The notes under the pieces: model-generated
Seen by the model: the letters and a program-made list of their open reading frames with translations, nothing else
What the model was told of the DNA's origin: nothing
The model's database searches: none
NCBI GenBank assembly: GCA_012931725.1
Contig: CM022948.1
Location: 18,096,355 to 18,160,354, forward strand
Direction of reading: 5' to 3'
DNA: 64,000 bases
From: Litsea cubeba
Lineage: Eukaryota > Streptophyta > Magnoliopsida > Laurales > Lauraceae
Made by a program: the position numbers and the translations under genes
Part shown: one piece after another, positions 34,171 through 45,792 of the stretch
Layout of the letters: each line of letters starts with the position of its first letter
How positions within the stretch are numbered: the stretch's first letter is position 1

Positions 34171-35019
34171 TGTGTGGGGAAATTCCCGATTCCCGAACTC
34201 ATCAGAGTCCCGGCCAGATGCTCCATCTCGGGCTCCCGCACCAGCTAGGTCCATCTCAGCCAAACACTTCACCTCGGCAGAACCCACTTCGGCCTAGTGC
34301 TCCATCTCGGCACCTTTGCCAGAAGTCTTCAGACAAGCCACGTCCCCGACCTTGGCTCCCCAGCTCGGCGACAGTGCCAGGCCCCTTCACCTCGGCAACA
34401 GTGCCAGGACCCTCCACCTCCGTCAGGTCCTCACCTCGGCGAGACACTCCGTCTCGGCCAAAGAGCCTCAGCTCGGTAAAAGTACTGAGCACTGACAGCT
34501 GTCCTCCCATGGACGCTCAAGCACGCTACGGCACGTGCAACAAGACAAGAGCTCAGCCCATATCTCCTGACAGATCGCCGTCCACAGCTCCCAAGGCGCC
34601 AGGATATGGCCAGATGGGACAAGACAGGCTCAATGGGACTGCAATTAAAGAAAAGTAGGCTACGATGGGACTGCGCCTCCCTAGTACCTGACAGAGTGGG
34701 CTATGACAAGACAGTCAACCACCCATTTGCCTCATCTCTTCCTCTATATAAACATAAGAACAATTCACAAGCAAGGGGGTCAACGAATACACCATTCTGG
34801 TATGCCATCTTCTTCCCCAAAAATCTCCATCCTCTGCTTAGTTCATACACTAACTTAGGCATCGGAGAGCCTTGCGCCGCCCAAGCCAGGGTCCTCTGAC
34901 CTGTTATTCTCCTTCCTTTTCTCAGGTTCCAGGAACAGGCATCGAAGTTCCTATTCTCTTTGGATAAGTCCGTTCTGGCACCCCCCCTATTCTTGTGAGT
35001 CACATTTTTTGCACTTACA
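34171..35019 (+). repeat. Right LTR of TR-GAG element
   Basis: 849 bases, matching the left LTR closely. Preceded by the purine-rich GAAGCTGGGGGG. Confidence 0.9.
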
Positions 35020-36376
35020 TACAGTATTGACCTTCATCCTATTCCTTTATACACCATCTTGTCTGTTTCTGCACAGTAAATTAATATGATCTGTTGACAC
35101 ATTTGTTCCAAAAGAGTCTTAATCCAGAAGCTTAATGTTTTTTGTTTGTTATGTTTGGCTTGTATGCTTTTCATCCATGAATCAGTGTGATTCTCCATCA
35201 TTCAGTGCCACTTGAATGCTGAAATTTCTTTTCTGGGCAATGTGCTCATTTCCATGCATACCAGTTCAGCTTTTATGTAACGGGATTCTGTTTGTCCCTG
35301 TTTTCCATCGGGCCAATCTTCCATACTCGTAACTATGGCAGCATTAACAAGTTTAAGATGGACAATTTATTTCTTCTTTAGTGACAATATGCTCAATTTA
35401 TAAACATAAAAAAAAAAAGAGCTCAATTTTTGTTCTAATTGGTGAATCTAACCATTATTTCCCTCTATATGCAGAGGCCAGGATGACCAAGGAAAAACCG
35501 CTACTATATACAAGTCAGAAAGGCAGAGTGAGATGTTGAAAGAGGGATAACGGATTCTTGGTAGCCCTGGAGACCAATGGAGTGACATTCTGGGTTTCTC
35601 CATGAGCAATCACTCATTTAAGCTTCCAAATCCTATGTATCATATTCCTTGAGAGGCAGAATTGTATTAAACCTAAATAAGAACTTGTAAAATTTGTAAT
35701 AGACGATTTCACTGCAAGTGTTCATACTCCATAGATTAGTAGCAGCGAGGGCCAAAAACCCCATCCCTCATTATGATTAATAAAATTTCATCTTCACAAT
35801 CTCCAAAAACCCTATCGCTTCACAAACATATTACAAACTCCATGTTCACGATCTTACTATTTTCTCTTCAAACAGTAATCTGAGATATAGATAAAGGTAA
35901 GAGAAGGTGAAGATGAAAACCCCATTTGATTGTGCTCTAATTCATTACAGCTAAGATCGTACAGAGAGTGATAGAGAGAGATGCAGAGAGGTATATGGAG
36001 ACAGAGAGAAAAGAGAGAGATGAGTGATGGAATCGTACCAAGATCTTTTAGAGATAGATTTACAGGTTGGAGTCGTAAGAGAAGATGCTGAAGATGCCAA
36101 AGGAGAAGATGCAGAGCCATACATGTCGAAAGTCCTTATATCGATTTTGAGAGCGCGGGAAAAGGGTTGAAGAATGCAAATCGTGCCGGGAGTTCTTCCA
36201 AAAAATAAAATAAAATCCAATTGTTTTCAATTTCTTGCGCCAGTGGGACGAGATTTCAGGGATTGTGCTAGTGGAATCAAGATCCGAAATGACCAATATA
36301 CCAATCAAACACCATTCTCTCATATTATCCCACGGAAACAAGGGAACGACCCATTGGCACGATGCCAAACGGGGCC
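35020..36376. other. Non-coding; possible Harbinger right end
   Basis: No reading frame is supported. The right border (inverted GGCCCCGTTTGGCATCGTG) resembles the Harbinger left end at 19768 and is followed by TTA. Short GA-rich tracts at 35960-36030 could be leader sequence. Confidence 0.4.
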
Positions 36377-36399
36377 TTAATTACTATCGTTGGTTTTTG

Positions 36400-36590
36400 G
36401 AATCCTGATCCCCTATTTGGACTAATGAGGGGGTGACACATTATGTACGATTGTTTGGACCAATGAGGAGGTGACACATGGGAGGAGCTGCTTTTTTTTT
36501 TTATCCATTGTAGGAGATGAGTCAGCTGATTTGACATCCTCCTCCCATGTGTCACCCCATCATTGGTCCAAATAGGGATATGGACTCCTC
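36400..36590. mobile_element. Hairpin MITE with nested inverted repeats
   Basis: The outer arms (GAATCCTGATCCCCTATTTG and the complement near 36590) and a second inner arm (GTTTGGACCAATGAGG, 36450) both pair with the single right arm at about 36534-36588, which includes ATGTGTCACCCCATCATTGG. The flanks GGTTTTTG and TGTTTTTG agree at seven of eight bases. Confidence 0.65.
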
Positions 36591-38419
36591 TGTTTTTGTA
36601 GTTTATTTTATACCGATTGGCAGCCGCGGCTACCACCAAACCCAAAATAAAAAAAAAATTAACCACCTTCGAGTTTAAGAGAATACAAATAAAAAAAATT
36701 ATTAAATTTTTTAAGCACATAAATCAAGAGTGAGGATTGCCCCACGGCCTGAGCATCCATAAGCCCCCTTCATGCTAGAACAGTGTTTTCCTCCGATACA
36801 AATCAAGAGACTCAGCCGCGTCAAGTTGACTCAGAAAAAAAAAAGAAGAAAAGTTGAAGACTTCAAAAAAAAAAAAAAAAATAAAAAAATGTACGACTCC
36901 TAAAAAAAAAAGAACCTAGTTGACTCATTTTATGCTCAACAAAAACTCCATCAGCATTCAGAACTCCATAAACTAAGAATAAAAGATTTACAATTATTCA
37001 TCCTTATGATTTAGTACATATTAATACCATCGAGTCGACTCCACTCATGAACATGAACCCGGTCGAGTCAAAGTGTGCTCGAAGGCAGACTAAAAGAGAA
37101 GGATGTCCCGTACAAGTTTGGCTCGACTCAACAAGTTATCAACTCTTGGGCCGTCATCTTGGGCCCACGAGTTTGATAGTCCTTACCCATGTCCGCTCTC
37201 CCTCTCCGCCACACAAACAGGTGTGTTCATGTGCCGGGCGTGGACTTTGGAAAGACAGGCTAATATCCAACCCAATCCTGACACGGGCCGTAAATGTTAG
37301 GACTAAGCACATCCATTTAGTCAATCGAGCTGGGCCAAACCAAACCTTTATTAGTTGTTGATTCTGGCAATTTTTTAGACAACTTTATCACCATATTACA
37401 CCTAGGCTAGGCTGGGCTTTATATCACTTAAACTCAAGCCCACACCAAATATTCAACAGGTCAAGATTGTACATCCAAGCCCAGCCCAAAGTGGGGAGGG
37501 ACCTGTGTCCATGTGCTGAGATAGGGCCCAGCCTGGCTTTAGAAGGCCAAAGCCCATCATGGGCCAAAATTGGCAGGCCCAAGCCCGCCCATTTAGTCAA
37601 CCAGGTTGGGCACGCTGGGCTTTTTATCACTTGTTTGGGCTTTCTAGCAATTGCTTGGACAAATTGATCACTAAATTACTCACTTTTTATTCGTTTAGGG
37701 AAAAAATGAAAGGAAAAACCATGTCTCGGCCAATGCCTTTTATATCCCAAAAGGAAACTATCTGCGACCCATTTGTGCTGATTTTTACATTACATGACTT
37801 TAGGGGCAGATTTTGTGGAAATCTATGTTCAAATCACTCGGGGCTACAACATAGTTTGACTACTCGAACACTTTGAAGAGGAATCAGACTAAAATAAGTC
37901 GTCAACACATTGTGGAGAACCAGAGTAAACTAACTTCAGCCATCCATGGAACAGCAGACGGCTGAAAACCAAGACGATTACAAAATTGCCAAACTCTGAA
38001 CAGACTATTATTATCTCCAGAGAAGGAAATACCTGATGGAAACTAATGAAATTGAGATGCACTTCATAAGCTCTTTAACGAAGCAAGTAGCGAACTGCAG
38101 CAACAGCAGCATCACCAACCTTTTTGTCCAACTGCATATGGTTGAAAAACAGTATACAGCCTCAGCTGATCAATAAATGCCAACAGTTAATGAAACAGAA
38201 GGAAAATTTTAACCTCGAGCTCATTTGCTACGATGTCCACATCAGCAGCATGGATCTTAACTCCAGCCAAATCTTTCTCCCTGTGAGAAAAGGACCAACA
38301 AAATAGTTTGCACCATAGTAAATAGTTTGTACTGAAGTCCATGTGAAGAATCTACGACACGCATTGCTAGGCTATACTGTATTTCTGTGTTTTAATCATG
38401 TGAATCATGCTCCAGTGAT
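36591..38419. other. Intergenic with a direct repeat, no gene seen
   Basis: Two diverged copies of about 85 bases (about 37308-37395 and 37588-37675) share CATTTAGTCAA, GGGC-rich sequence and TTGATCAC/TTTATCAC. A-rich tracts lie at 36830-36915. No coding evidence. Confidence 0.5.
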
Positions 38420-38427
38420 ATTCAATC

Positions 38428-39567
38428 TAGAGGGTACAAATTACCCGTGACCCGACCCGACCGGTAACCCGACCCGACCCGTGGGTCAATGGTGGTAATG
38501 CTAGCCGATTTTCAGTGCTCGACCCGACCCGAACCGACCCATGACCGTCGGTACCGGGTCACGGGTCTAACGGTCGGGTCACCGGGTGACCCGTGAACCC
38601 GGTAAATGTTAGAGTTTTTTTTTTTTTTGACAATTTGAGTTCTACTTAGGTGGGCTCGATACCTGAACCCAACCTGCTAGGAAACGAGCGGCTAGCTTCT
38701 AGCTTCATCTCATCACCCATGAAAAAAAAGATCTTTCATTTCTTTAATCTCTCTCTCTCTCATGGCTGTGGTGTTGGGTCTCTCAGTTTCTCCATCATCT
38801 TTGATTCTGTTTAATTCTTCTGATCATGGGTGGTCTCTTCGAGTGTTAGAGTAAGAAACCAAAGCAACCCATTCAGACCATCTTCTCTCCTTGACAGATT
38901 TCCCAGTAAGTCATTGTTTCTCTCTCTTCTGAACATTTTATCATCTGGTTCTGAAGTATTTGAGTTTTTCAATAGAGATTAGAGCTATTTAAATGAAATT
39001 CAGTGAAAGGACTCCCCAATTCTGGCTGTTTGATTTTTTTGGGTTGTTGTGATAGAATTGCTTTGTGAGTGCTTATGCTGGAACTGACTGTCTCTTTTCT
39101 ATTCATAGACCTTTTTGTTTTTTACTTAAGTTTTGGTAGTGGTCCAGTGGAGCAATTCCTCTGTTTGGTTGGAATTCCTTTTTATGCATATTACATGCAT
39201 TTCCTTAATAAACTGAAAAGAAGGGGAGTGAAACTGTCAGTGGAGACTCCTTTTAAGAGAGAATTGGATAATGAAATAAGAGGGTTTCCTTTCGCATGTA
39301 GAATAGTCAATGAATCTTCTCAATTGGATTTGATGTTTTCATGTTTTGAAATCATATTTTTTTAATAAAATCACATTTTTTTTTATTTTTTGACCCGAAC
39401 CCGACCCGTGACCCGTGACCCGTCTGACCCGTGACCGACTGACCCGTGACCCGTCTGACCCGTGACCCAAACGGGTCGAGTTCGGGTGGGTTTTCACCCA
39501 TATAATTGTGGTCGGGTCGGGTCGGGTTTGACCCGAAACCCGTGGGTTCGACCGTTGTACATCCCTA
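38428..39567. mobile_element. Non-autonomous hAT element with perfect TSD
   Basis: Flanked by the 8-bp duplication ATTCAATC (38420-38427 and 39568-39575). The ends are TAGAGGGTACAAATTACC and, inverted, TAGGGATGTACAACGGTC. Both subterminal regions (38453-38608 and 39393-39550) are dense in GACCCG/CGGGTC repeats. The 780-base interior has no transposase. Confidence 0.9.
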
Positions 39568-39575
39568 ATTCAATC

Positions 39576-40453
39576 CTTTTCATTGTTTAGTGTATTGTAA
39601 TACAAATTGTGAATCATCATAATTTAAGTTAAATGTTAGTCATCTGATAAGTATCCTTTTTGTATAGGTAAGGTGACTTGAAACTGCAGCAACTTCATGG
39701 TTGCATGTTGCAAGAGTGAGCACCTTCTAACTGTGCTATGGGTTTTTGTCTAAAAAAGAATCATATTTTAACATTAGAACTAAGTGCCATAAAAAAAAGG
39801 ACTGGCCAAAATTTTAGGATTGAAAATGCTAACTTGAGGCTAAACCCAAAAGTGTTTATTTGTATGTCTTTTGTAATTGGTGTGAAGCTTTGAATCTCCT
39901 ATCTGCATGGTGATGACTCCATGCAACTTTTGGTGATGACTGAGAGCCCCTAGTGGTTACCAAGGACAACAGATAAGCTCTCGTTAATGTATACAAGCTG
40001 TGATGGATACAAAAAAAAATGTGGTTAGTTGTGCATGGTTTTATTACCATGTGTGTCTGCAGTGTGGGGTGTGTGTGTGTGTGTGTATTCTCAAAGACGT
40101 ATGAAGACCCCAACTCTTTTTTTTTTTTGGTAAATTATGAAGACCTAACTCGTGAACATATATGTAGTGGAGTAACAAGACTTTCTCAACAGTCACTGTG
40201 CTCTTAATGATGACCTTCAAGTTCCCTAAGTGCCCATTCATAGGTTTATCAGACGAGAAGAATCCTGGTGCTGATTTCCAAGATTATCCTACATCATCCT
40301 TGCAACTTAAAAAAATGTTATTAGTTCTACCTGGAATGATGCAACTAAGTGGGACAATAGACCGATATCCAATTACATAAAAGAGAACTTTAGTTCTTGA
40401 TTAAAGCAATTTGGCAACCAAAATAAAGTAACTGCTATGGCATTCCTTTTAGG
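39576..40453. other. Intergenic, no gene seen
   Basis: Contains a (GT)n microsatellite at about 40069-40086. Nothing else was assigned. Confidence 0.5.
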
Positions 40454-40463
40454 TCTGGGAAAC

Positions 40464-40633
40464 TCATTTGGCAACCCCGCATGTCACCCGGCTGCCGTTC
40501 GACCCCGGGCATGCCACTTGTGGGCTTCTCTTACCACTTGTGTGGGTTCTCCTTCCCACGGTGTGGGGCTCTCCTTCCCACGGTGTGGGCTTTCTTTGGT
40601 CCTAGCCACCTAGGCTAGGGTACCCAAAAAAAA
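40464..40633 (+). mobile_element. SINE with target-site duplication
   Basis: The B-box-like CCGTTCGACCCC lies at 40495-40506, and the 3' end is an A8 tail. The flanks TCTGGGAAAC (40454-40463) and TCAGGGAAAC (40634-40643) form a 10-base duplication with one mismatch. A 25-base CCTTCCCACGGTGTGGG-type repeat lies inside. The A box is not clear, so the copy may be 5' truncated. Confidence 0.7.
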
Positions 40634-40643
40634 TCAGGGAAAC

Positions 40644-42054
40644 ATTGATATGCAATGTATTTGAACACCAAACATAGACTTATTAGATGTGCAACCTTTA
40701 ACCATCAGTCAGATTCACAAGCACTTGATTTTGTTTTGTTTGCACGCACCATAGACCCCCAGAAAATTTTAAAAACACCCTACTTCTATGGTAAATTTTA
40801 TGAATTTTATTACAATAACAACTGCCCAACCTCCCTTGTCCCTCTGTCCCTCTTCCTAACACCCTCTCTTAGCACAGAAAATATATATTTTTGTTTTTTA
40901 CATTATGGCCCACCCAAGGCAAGAACATACTGGTTCTGCCACTGCCAAAGGACCCAGATCATATCGGCCTTTATGCAGACACATATCAGTATTGTGCATG
41001 ATATTCAGGCCAGGTCCAACTTGTGATCTTCAAAGATGAATTCATCCTGCTATATGAGTAGTAGCCCAACTAGAAATTAAATAAGGTAGGCCGAGTGAGA
41101 TAGCCCACTGGACCTTTATATAGAAGAATATGAAAGTCCAGCCTACGTCCTCAACAGTCAGCCTCAAAAATGATGAACACCTCAACTTTCCTTCCACATA
41201 AAACTGTAAGAATACCGTTAATACTCTTTTAAGATTTGTCTTTCTTCCAAAAGCTCTCCAATGGGGTACCAAAAGCTCTCCTTGTCACTTGAATGCTCTT
41301 ACCCAATTTGACCCGACTAAGAATTTCATGGCATACTTCAGAGCTGGCACGTACAAGTGCATGTGCATATATGTATGTGACGTACTATTGAAGATGAGAG
41401 CTGTGAAATCGGTAGACAGAAACATTGGTCGTCTCAACAAGAATGATGCAGAGGCATCATAATAACTCATATTAAGCATCTCATTCTGACCTCAAGTGCC
41501 TTTGACTAATCATGGGGTTTACACTTTAGGAATCATGGAGTGGTTTTAATTTCATTACACACGGTTGGTTTTCAGATGTCAGTCCTTTTTAGCGACTCTT
41601 CATGAAAAAAGAAAAGATCGTGCTAAGTCCTGGCCCAGCTCAAGCCCGTGCGGGACGGCATTTGCCTAGGCATGGCCCTTCGGATCATGAAATAGACTGA
41701 CACTCAAGCACAGTACCTAATCAATATACATGTTTTATTAGGAAGCAATTGCCTAGGCATGGCCCATTGAAGGTGTGCTAAAAAACTAAACAGCCCTTCC
41801 TTCATCAAGGATGAAGATAAATAAAGCTGCCTCAAATAGATTGTTGATCAAACCAGCCCATCTCGGATGGATGGTCTAGTGGCTCATTCATAACCTCGAT
41901 CTTCATTATGACACCGTTCAGTCATTTTGTTGCTCTATAGCCTAACGATGTTAAATCTGACAGGGATCTTGCATGCTTTTATATCGACCTCATTTTTCAA
42001 CAGATTTCTAAATAGTTGTGAAACTAAATGTTTTCATTTTCTCATTGCCTGTAG
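40644..42054. other. Intergenic, no gene seen
   Basis: AT-rich sequence without supported coding or terminal repeats. Confidence 0.5.
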
Positions 42055-42488
42055 AAATGAAACCAGTACATGACAATTCAACAAGTTTATAACCCCCACT
42101 GCTGCAACTTCCACCACAGTTGGAGTCTGTGGGTCCGTACCAGCATTTGCATGGGCGGCCTCCTCAGTGTCCTCAATAGATGAATAATGCAGTGCCTCCC
42201 TTCAACCCACTTGATCAGCATCCTCTTGCCCCAGAACACATTCATCATCAAGATCCACAGCATTCTTTTCCACCGAATATCATCCCTCACCCTTTCAATG
42301 CCCCAGGTGGGCCTAGGTTTGATCCAGTGCATTCTGCACTGCAGCACATGCCCAAGCCTGAAAATTTCCGACCACCTCATCTGCTGCATGGACTGCCAAG
42401 AGGTGTGCCGTTGCCTCACCCCTTCAACAACATGCCTGGTTACATACCAGCAACGAACCTTATCCAAGGTTTTCCTTTCACCATTTAA
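42055..42488 (+). pseudogene. Broken exon of a Pro/His-rich protein
   Basis: After an acceptor-like TTGCCTGTAG the frame encodes about 140 residues of low-complexity, P/H/Q-rich sequence: LQLPPQLESVGPYQHLHGRP, DPVHSALQHMPKPENFRPPH and LPHPFNNMPGYIPATNLIQG. Two glutamine-like codons have become stops (TAA near 42090, TAG at 42177-42179). The regular codon pattern on both sides of the stops shows it was once coding. It resembles the tails of plant RNA-binding or translation-factor partners, but no family could be named. An LTR lies 66 bases downstream. Confidence 0.55.
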
Positions 42489-42553
42489 ATCTCACTCAGT
42501 ACTTGCTAAACCACTCCTATACTTACAAACATCAAAATATCATACAAAACACG

Positions 42554-43471
42554 TGTTAGAATTTTAATTGGCTTATTCTTCTAGTTTGAACAAAACTCGA
42601 GTCCTAATCGAGTTATATTTTCTATTTCTTTTAGAAAAGGACTGTGAAGTAACGCTATGATAGTGGAAGACATCTTCTGGTGATCAAGATAAGCTTTGAA
42701 GTCTTCTAGAGTGTTTTAAAGACTGCTAAGAGACTTTCCCAGACATGTACTACGTGCCTCAGATTGCCAGACAGAAACCAGTCTCACTATAGCGAGACTG
42801 AACCTTGCTATAGTGAGGTACAAAATTGGCAATTCCAGAAGCCAGTCTCGCTATAGCGAGACTAAACCTCGCTATAGCGAGCTGGGATTTTTTTTTAAGT
42901 CCGTTCAGGACTCTTGTTTGCTGATTCTTCAAACTTCTTCAGAGAGTCATGATTTGATTCTAAGAGCCTTATGCACGAACCTTGGGCTATTTATTGACCC
43001 CTTGCAGCCACAAACAACTTACCGAAGCTATCTTATTCTTTTGAGCTTTGAGCATTATTCTCGGAGAGTTTTTGTGGGCTAATCTTGCAAGGGAGACTGC
43101 GCTGAAGACTTATTTTTTTCCTTGTTCTTAAGCACCTTGAAGGGCATTCAAGGTGGGTTTCAAGCTAGCACGTGGAAGGTGAACGGCAGGTCGTCGACAA
43201 GTTCTTCATAGTCCTTTTAGGTTGAGTTTCAACTGTGTCAAAGGTCTAGTGAGTTCACTTGTAATCTTCATTTTATAGTGCTTTGCTTTCGGTGGTCTCT
43301 ACCACCTGTGGTTTTTTCCCGAGTAGGGTTTTCCACGTAAAAATCTTGTGTCTCTTGTTATTTGGGGTGATTGATTTTTATTTGGAATTCATATAATAAT
43401 CTGAGAAAGGGCCTTAGCCTGTGTTAAGGCTTAAATAGAAGGTTGACCTAGGTTAAGTCAAACCTTCAACA
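42554..43471 (+). repeat. Solo LTR (family copy 2)
   Basis: 918 bases from TGTTAGAATTTT to CCTTCAACA, the full-length relative of the copy at 33. The flanks ACACG and TGTTT do not match, and no primer-binding site follows, so it is a solo or rearranged LTR. It carries the CTCGCTATAGCGAG dyads at about 42781-42882. Confidence 0.75.
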
Positions 43472-44689
43472 TGTTTTTTTATTTATTTATTTATCGGTAA
43501 TGGTAAATTATATTAAAGACTTAAATAGAAAGGTACAACAAAGAAGATGGAAAGAGAACAATCTACGTAGGTATTAGAGCTAAATACCCACACAAAAACA
43601 ACAAACAACAAATGAGAAGGCAAAGCTACATCTCTTTCTACCCCCAATACAAAACACATGTTGTGGAAGCAATGAAAGTAAATATGAAATCAATTTACCA
43701 GGTAGAACAGAGCATCATGTAGGATCGGAAGGAATCCGGGCAAAAATGTGGTCAGCCTTGCATCTCTATAGTCATCGTTAAGCGCTTTATTAAACTAGAT
43801 CACGAAAGACAAAAGAAGACGTCAGAGGTCATAATTAAATTAAAAAGAAACAAAATAAAATTAATGATGGCCGTATAGATATACTGTCACACCCTAAATT
43901 TTGGGGGTGTTTATGTGTTTTTAACCACATTGTTATCAGACAAGCAAACACAATAACTGAACTCTTCAAATTCAAGGCCTCGTTACACAGTAGCCAACCA
44001 AACAATAGAGAATTGACAAGTAGTTCTTCTAATACATAACTAAGTCCATTGGTTTCACCACCAAAGAAAACAAACTAAACCATCCATTACAATTATTATT
44101 AATGTTACAATCGGCAATGCTACTGTCATAAAGCGTTAAAGGCATTGCCATGAAGTGAAGTTTCAGTTTCAGTATTCATGGCAAACACATTCATTGCTAA
44201 TATATAGACGCAAGATCGATACAGATTCATTTGTTGTTTCTTCTTTTTTCACCATAGCAGTTCCTTTGGGTTACAGTGACATACCTATACCTTGTATAAC
44301 AGGGCTCCCTTGCCTCTTCAATACTTAAATCAAGTCTCAAGAAATCAGCCTTAGCATGGGTGACATATCATTACCCAAGGCAGCCCATAGAGTGCCACGT
44401 ATATTGGTTAATATATAATTATGCCAGATGTGAGTCTATAGCAACTTGCTTAAAGAAAGTCCCTCCATACACAGGTGCACTGTTTCTTTTACATTCTAAT
44501 CAACTAATGACTTCACACTACAAGACAAATAACCCACCAAATAAAAGTTTAACCAACTAATGAACTAAGATCATTCACAAAAAAAAAAAAAAAAAGCCCA
44601 GTTTCAAACCTAAAAGTTTGAACGAAGATACACACACAAATGCTTCTCTGCAGTAGCTTTATTGCTCATAAACCATGTAACTAAACCAA
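43472..44689. other. Intergenic, no gene seen
   Basis: AT-rich sequence. No supported feature. Confidence 0.5.
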
Positions 44690-45735
44690 ACAAAACCAAG
44701 CCTCGCGTCCCAAATCATTTGAGGCCGGCTATATAAATCCTTCTTCACCTTTCTGCTCTGTTAAGGGCTATATGCTTAGTAAAGTTAAGTACATACATTT
44801 TTTTTCCTCACTACAGCATCCGATGTTAATTGAGGTCTACCCCTTTCCATAGTATTTTCATCCCCCAAAGTATTGGCCACGGCACGGCCCGTATTTTTTT
44901 CTCAGAACTTAGAACTGAGAATAGTAACAACATAGGCGAATATAAGAACTTAGAAGAATTCCAAACATCATAAGCATGCACTGTTTCGGTATATATAAAA
45001 GTAAGAATCAGATCAGACTATCAGTCAGAGTTAAAACAAAGTACCCTCTAACATTGTTGTTTCAACCCTTAAGAGATGCTGAATCACTACGATCCACAAT
45101 TTCGTGTAACTCATCAATTTAAAACCTTTATAGTTGTTACAGTTTTGGATATCTACCCTTTTTTTGTATATAGGTACTAAATAGTCTTTCTCCACTCATT
45201 GGGGATTTCTGTGGACATTATAATTTCATTAAATAGTTTTGTTAACCATGACACTCCCTCATCACCTAAGCATTTCCAATAGGGATACCATCTGGTCCTA
45301 AAAAGTCTTGCCCAATTTCATTTTCTTCAAAGCAATTTCCACCTCGAACTTCCTTATTCTAAACAAAAAAAAAACTTATATTATCTAGTTGCATTAAGAC
45401 TATCAGCTCCTACCAATGCTTGGTAGCACCGTTGGTTGAGGCACTCCGTAACCACCCAGAGGTCTCAGCATCGAAGACCGACAGTGTGTTGGGACCCCAA
45501 GCTATTCTAGCCCGACTAACCCGGTGAGTGGAAATAGGGGGAGGCCACCACTCCGGGGGATTTGGTCAGGTGCTCAAAGAGGCCTTGGATACACCCAGTT
45601 AGCATAAAAAAAAAAAAAAAAGCTATCATCTCCTTCCCCTCCCAAGTTTTCAACATGTTTCTCATTTAAAAATTTCTCAAAATAACATTTCCACCTTTCC
45701 TTAATCTCCCATCAACCTTCACTAACAACTCCGAA
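44690..45735 (-). pseudogene. Second LINE fragment
   Basis: Sequence at 45090-45370 and 45640-45735, read on the - strand, resembles the region before the reverse transcriptase of plant L1 LINEs, with many stops. The stretch AAGCCTCGCGTCCCAAATCA (about 44700) resembles the end of such elements. A SINE is inserted at 45412. The similarity is by recollection of the common plant LINE and is decayed. Confidence 0.5.
45412..45622 (+). mobile_element. SINE with poly(A) tail and TSD
   Basis: Flanked by CTATCAGCTCCT (45400-45411) and CTATCATCTCCT (45623-45634), 11 of 12 identical. It starts ACCAATGCTTGGTAGCACCG, which includes an A-box-like TGGTAGCACCG, and ends in A16. A B-box-like stretch occurs at CATCGAAGACC. 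Confidence 0.75.
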
Positions 45736-45792
45736 TCCTCACATTTCCACCTTTCCTTCTTTTCCTCTCTGTTTTCTGCAACTATCAGGACC

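Larger units (their letters stand above)
30752..35019 (+). mobile_element. Gag-only Gypsy-type LTR element (TR-GAG type)
   Basis: Two LTRs (30752-31577 and 34171-35019) start TGTGTGGGGAAATT and end GCACTTACA. A primer-binding site (31580-31597) and a short G-rich tract before the right LTR are present. The interior has a gag ORF and three tandem-repeat arrays, with no protease, reverse transcriptase or integrase. The size and content fit the TR-GAG class of non-autonomous elements, which need pol from a partner. The LTRs are nearly identical apart from an indel of about 25 bases near 31165/34580, so it is fairly young. No 5-bp target duplication is visible. Confidence 0.85.

Noticed and set aside
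37047..37667. Small frames rich in GGGC/CCCA sequence
   Set aside because: Composition-driven; the segment is better described as diverged direct repeats.
39069..39365. 98-residue frame inside the hAT element
   Set aside because: Hydrophobic, T-rich chance frame; no transposase motifs, no start context.
42087..42467. Open frame on the - strand opposite the Pro/His-rich exon
   Set aside because: It is the antisense shadow of the + strand coding remnant and has no motif.
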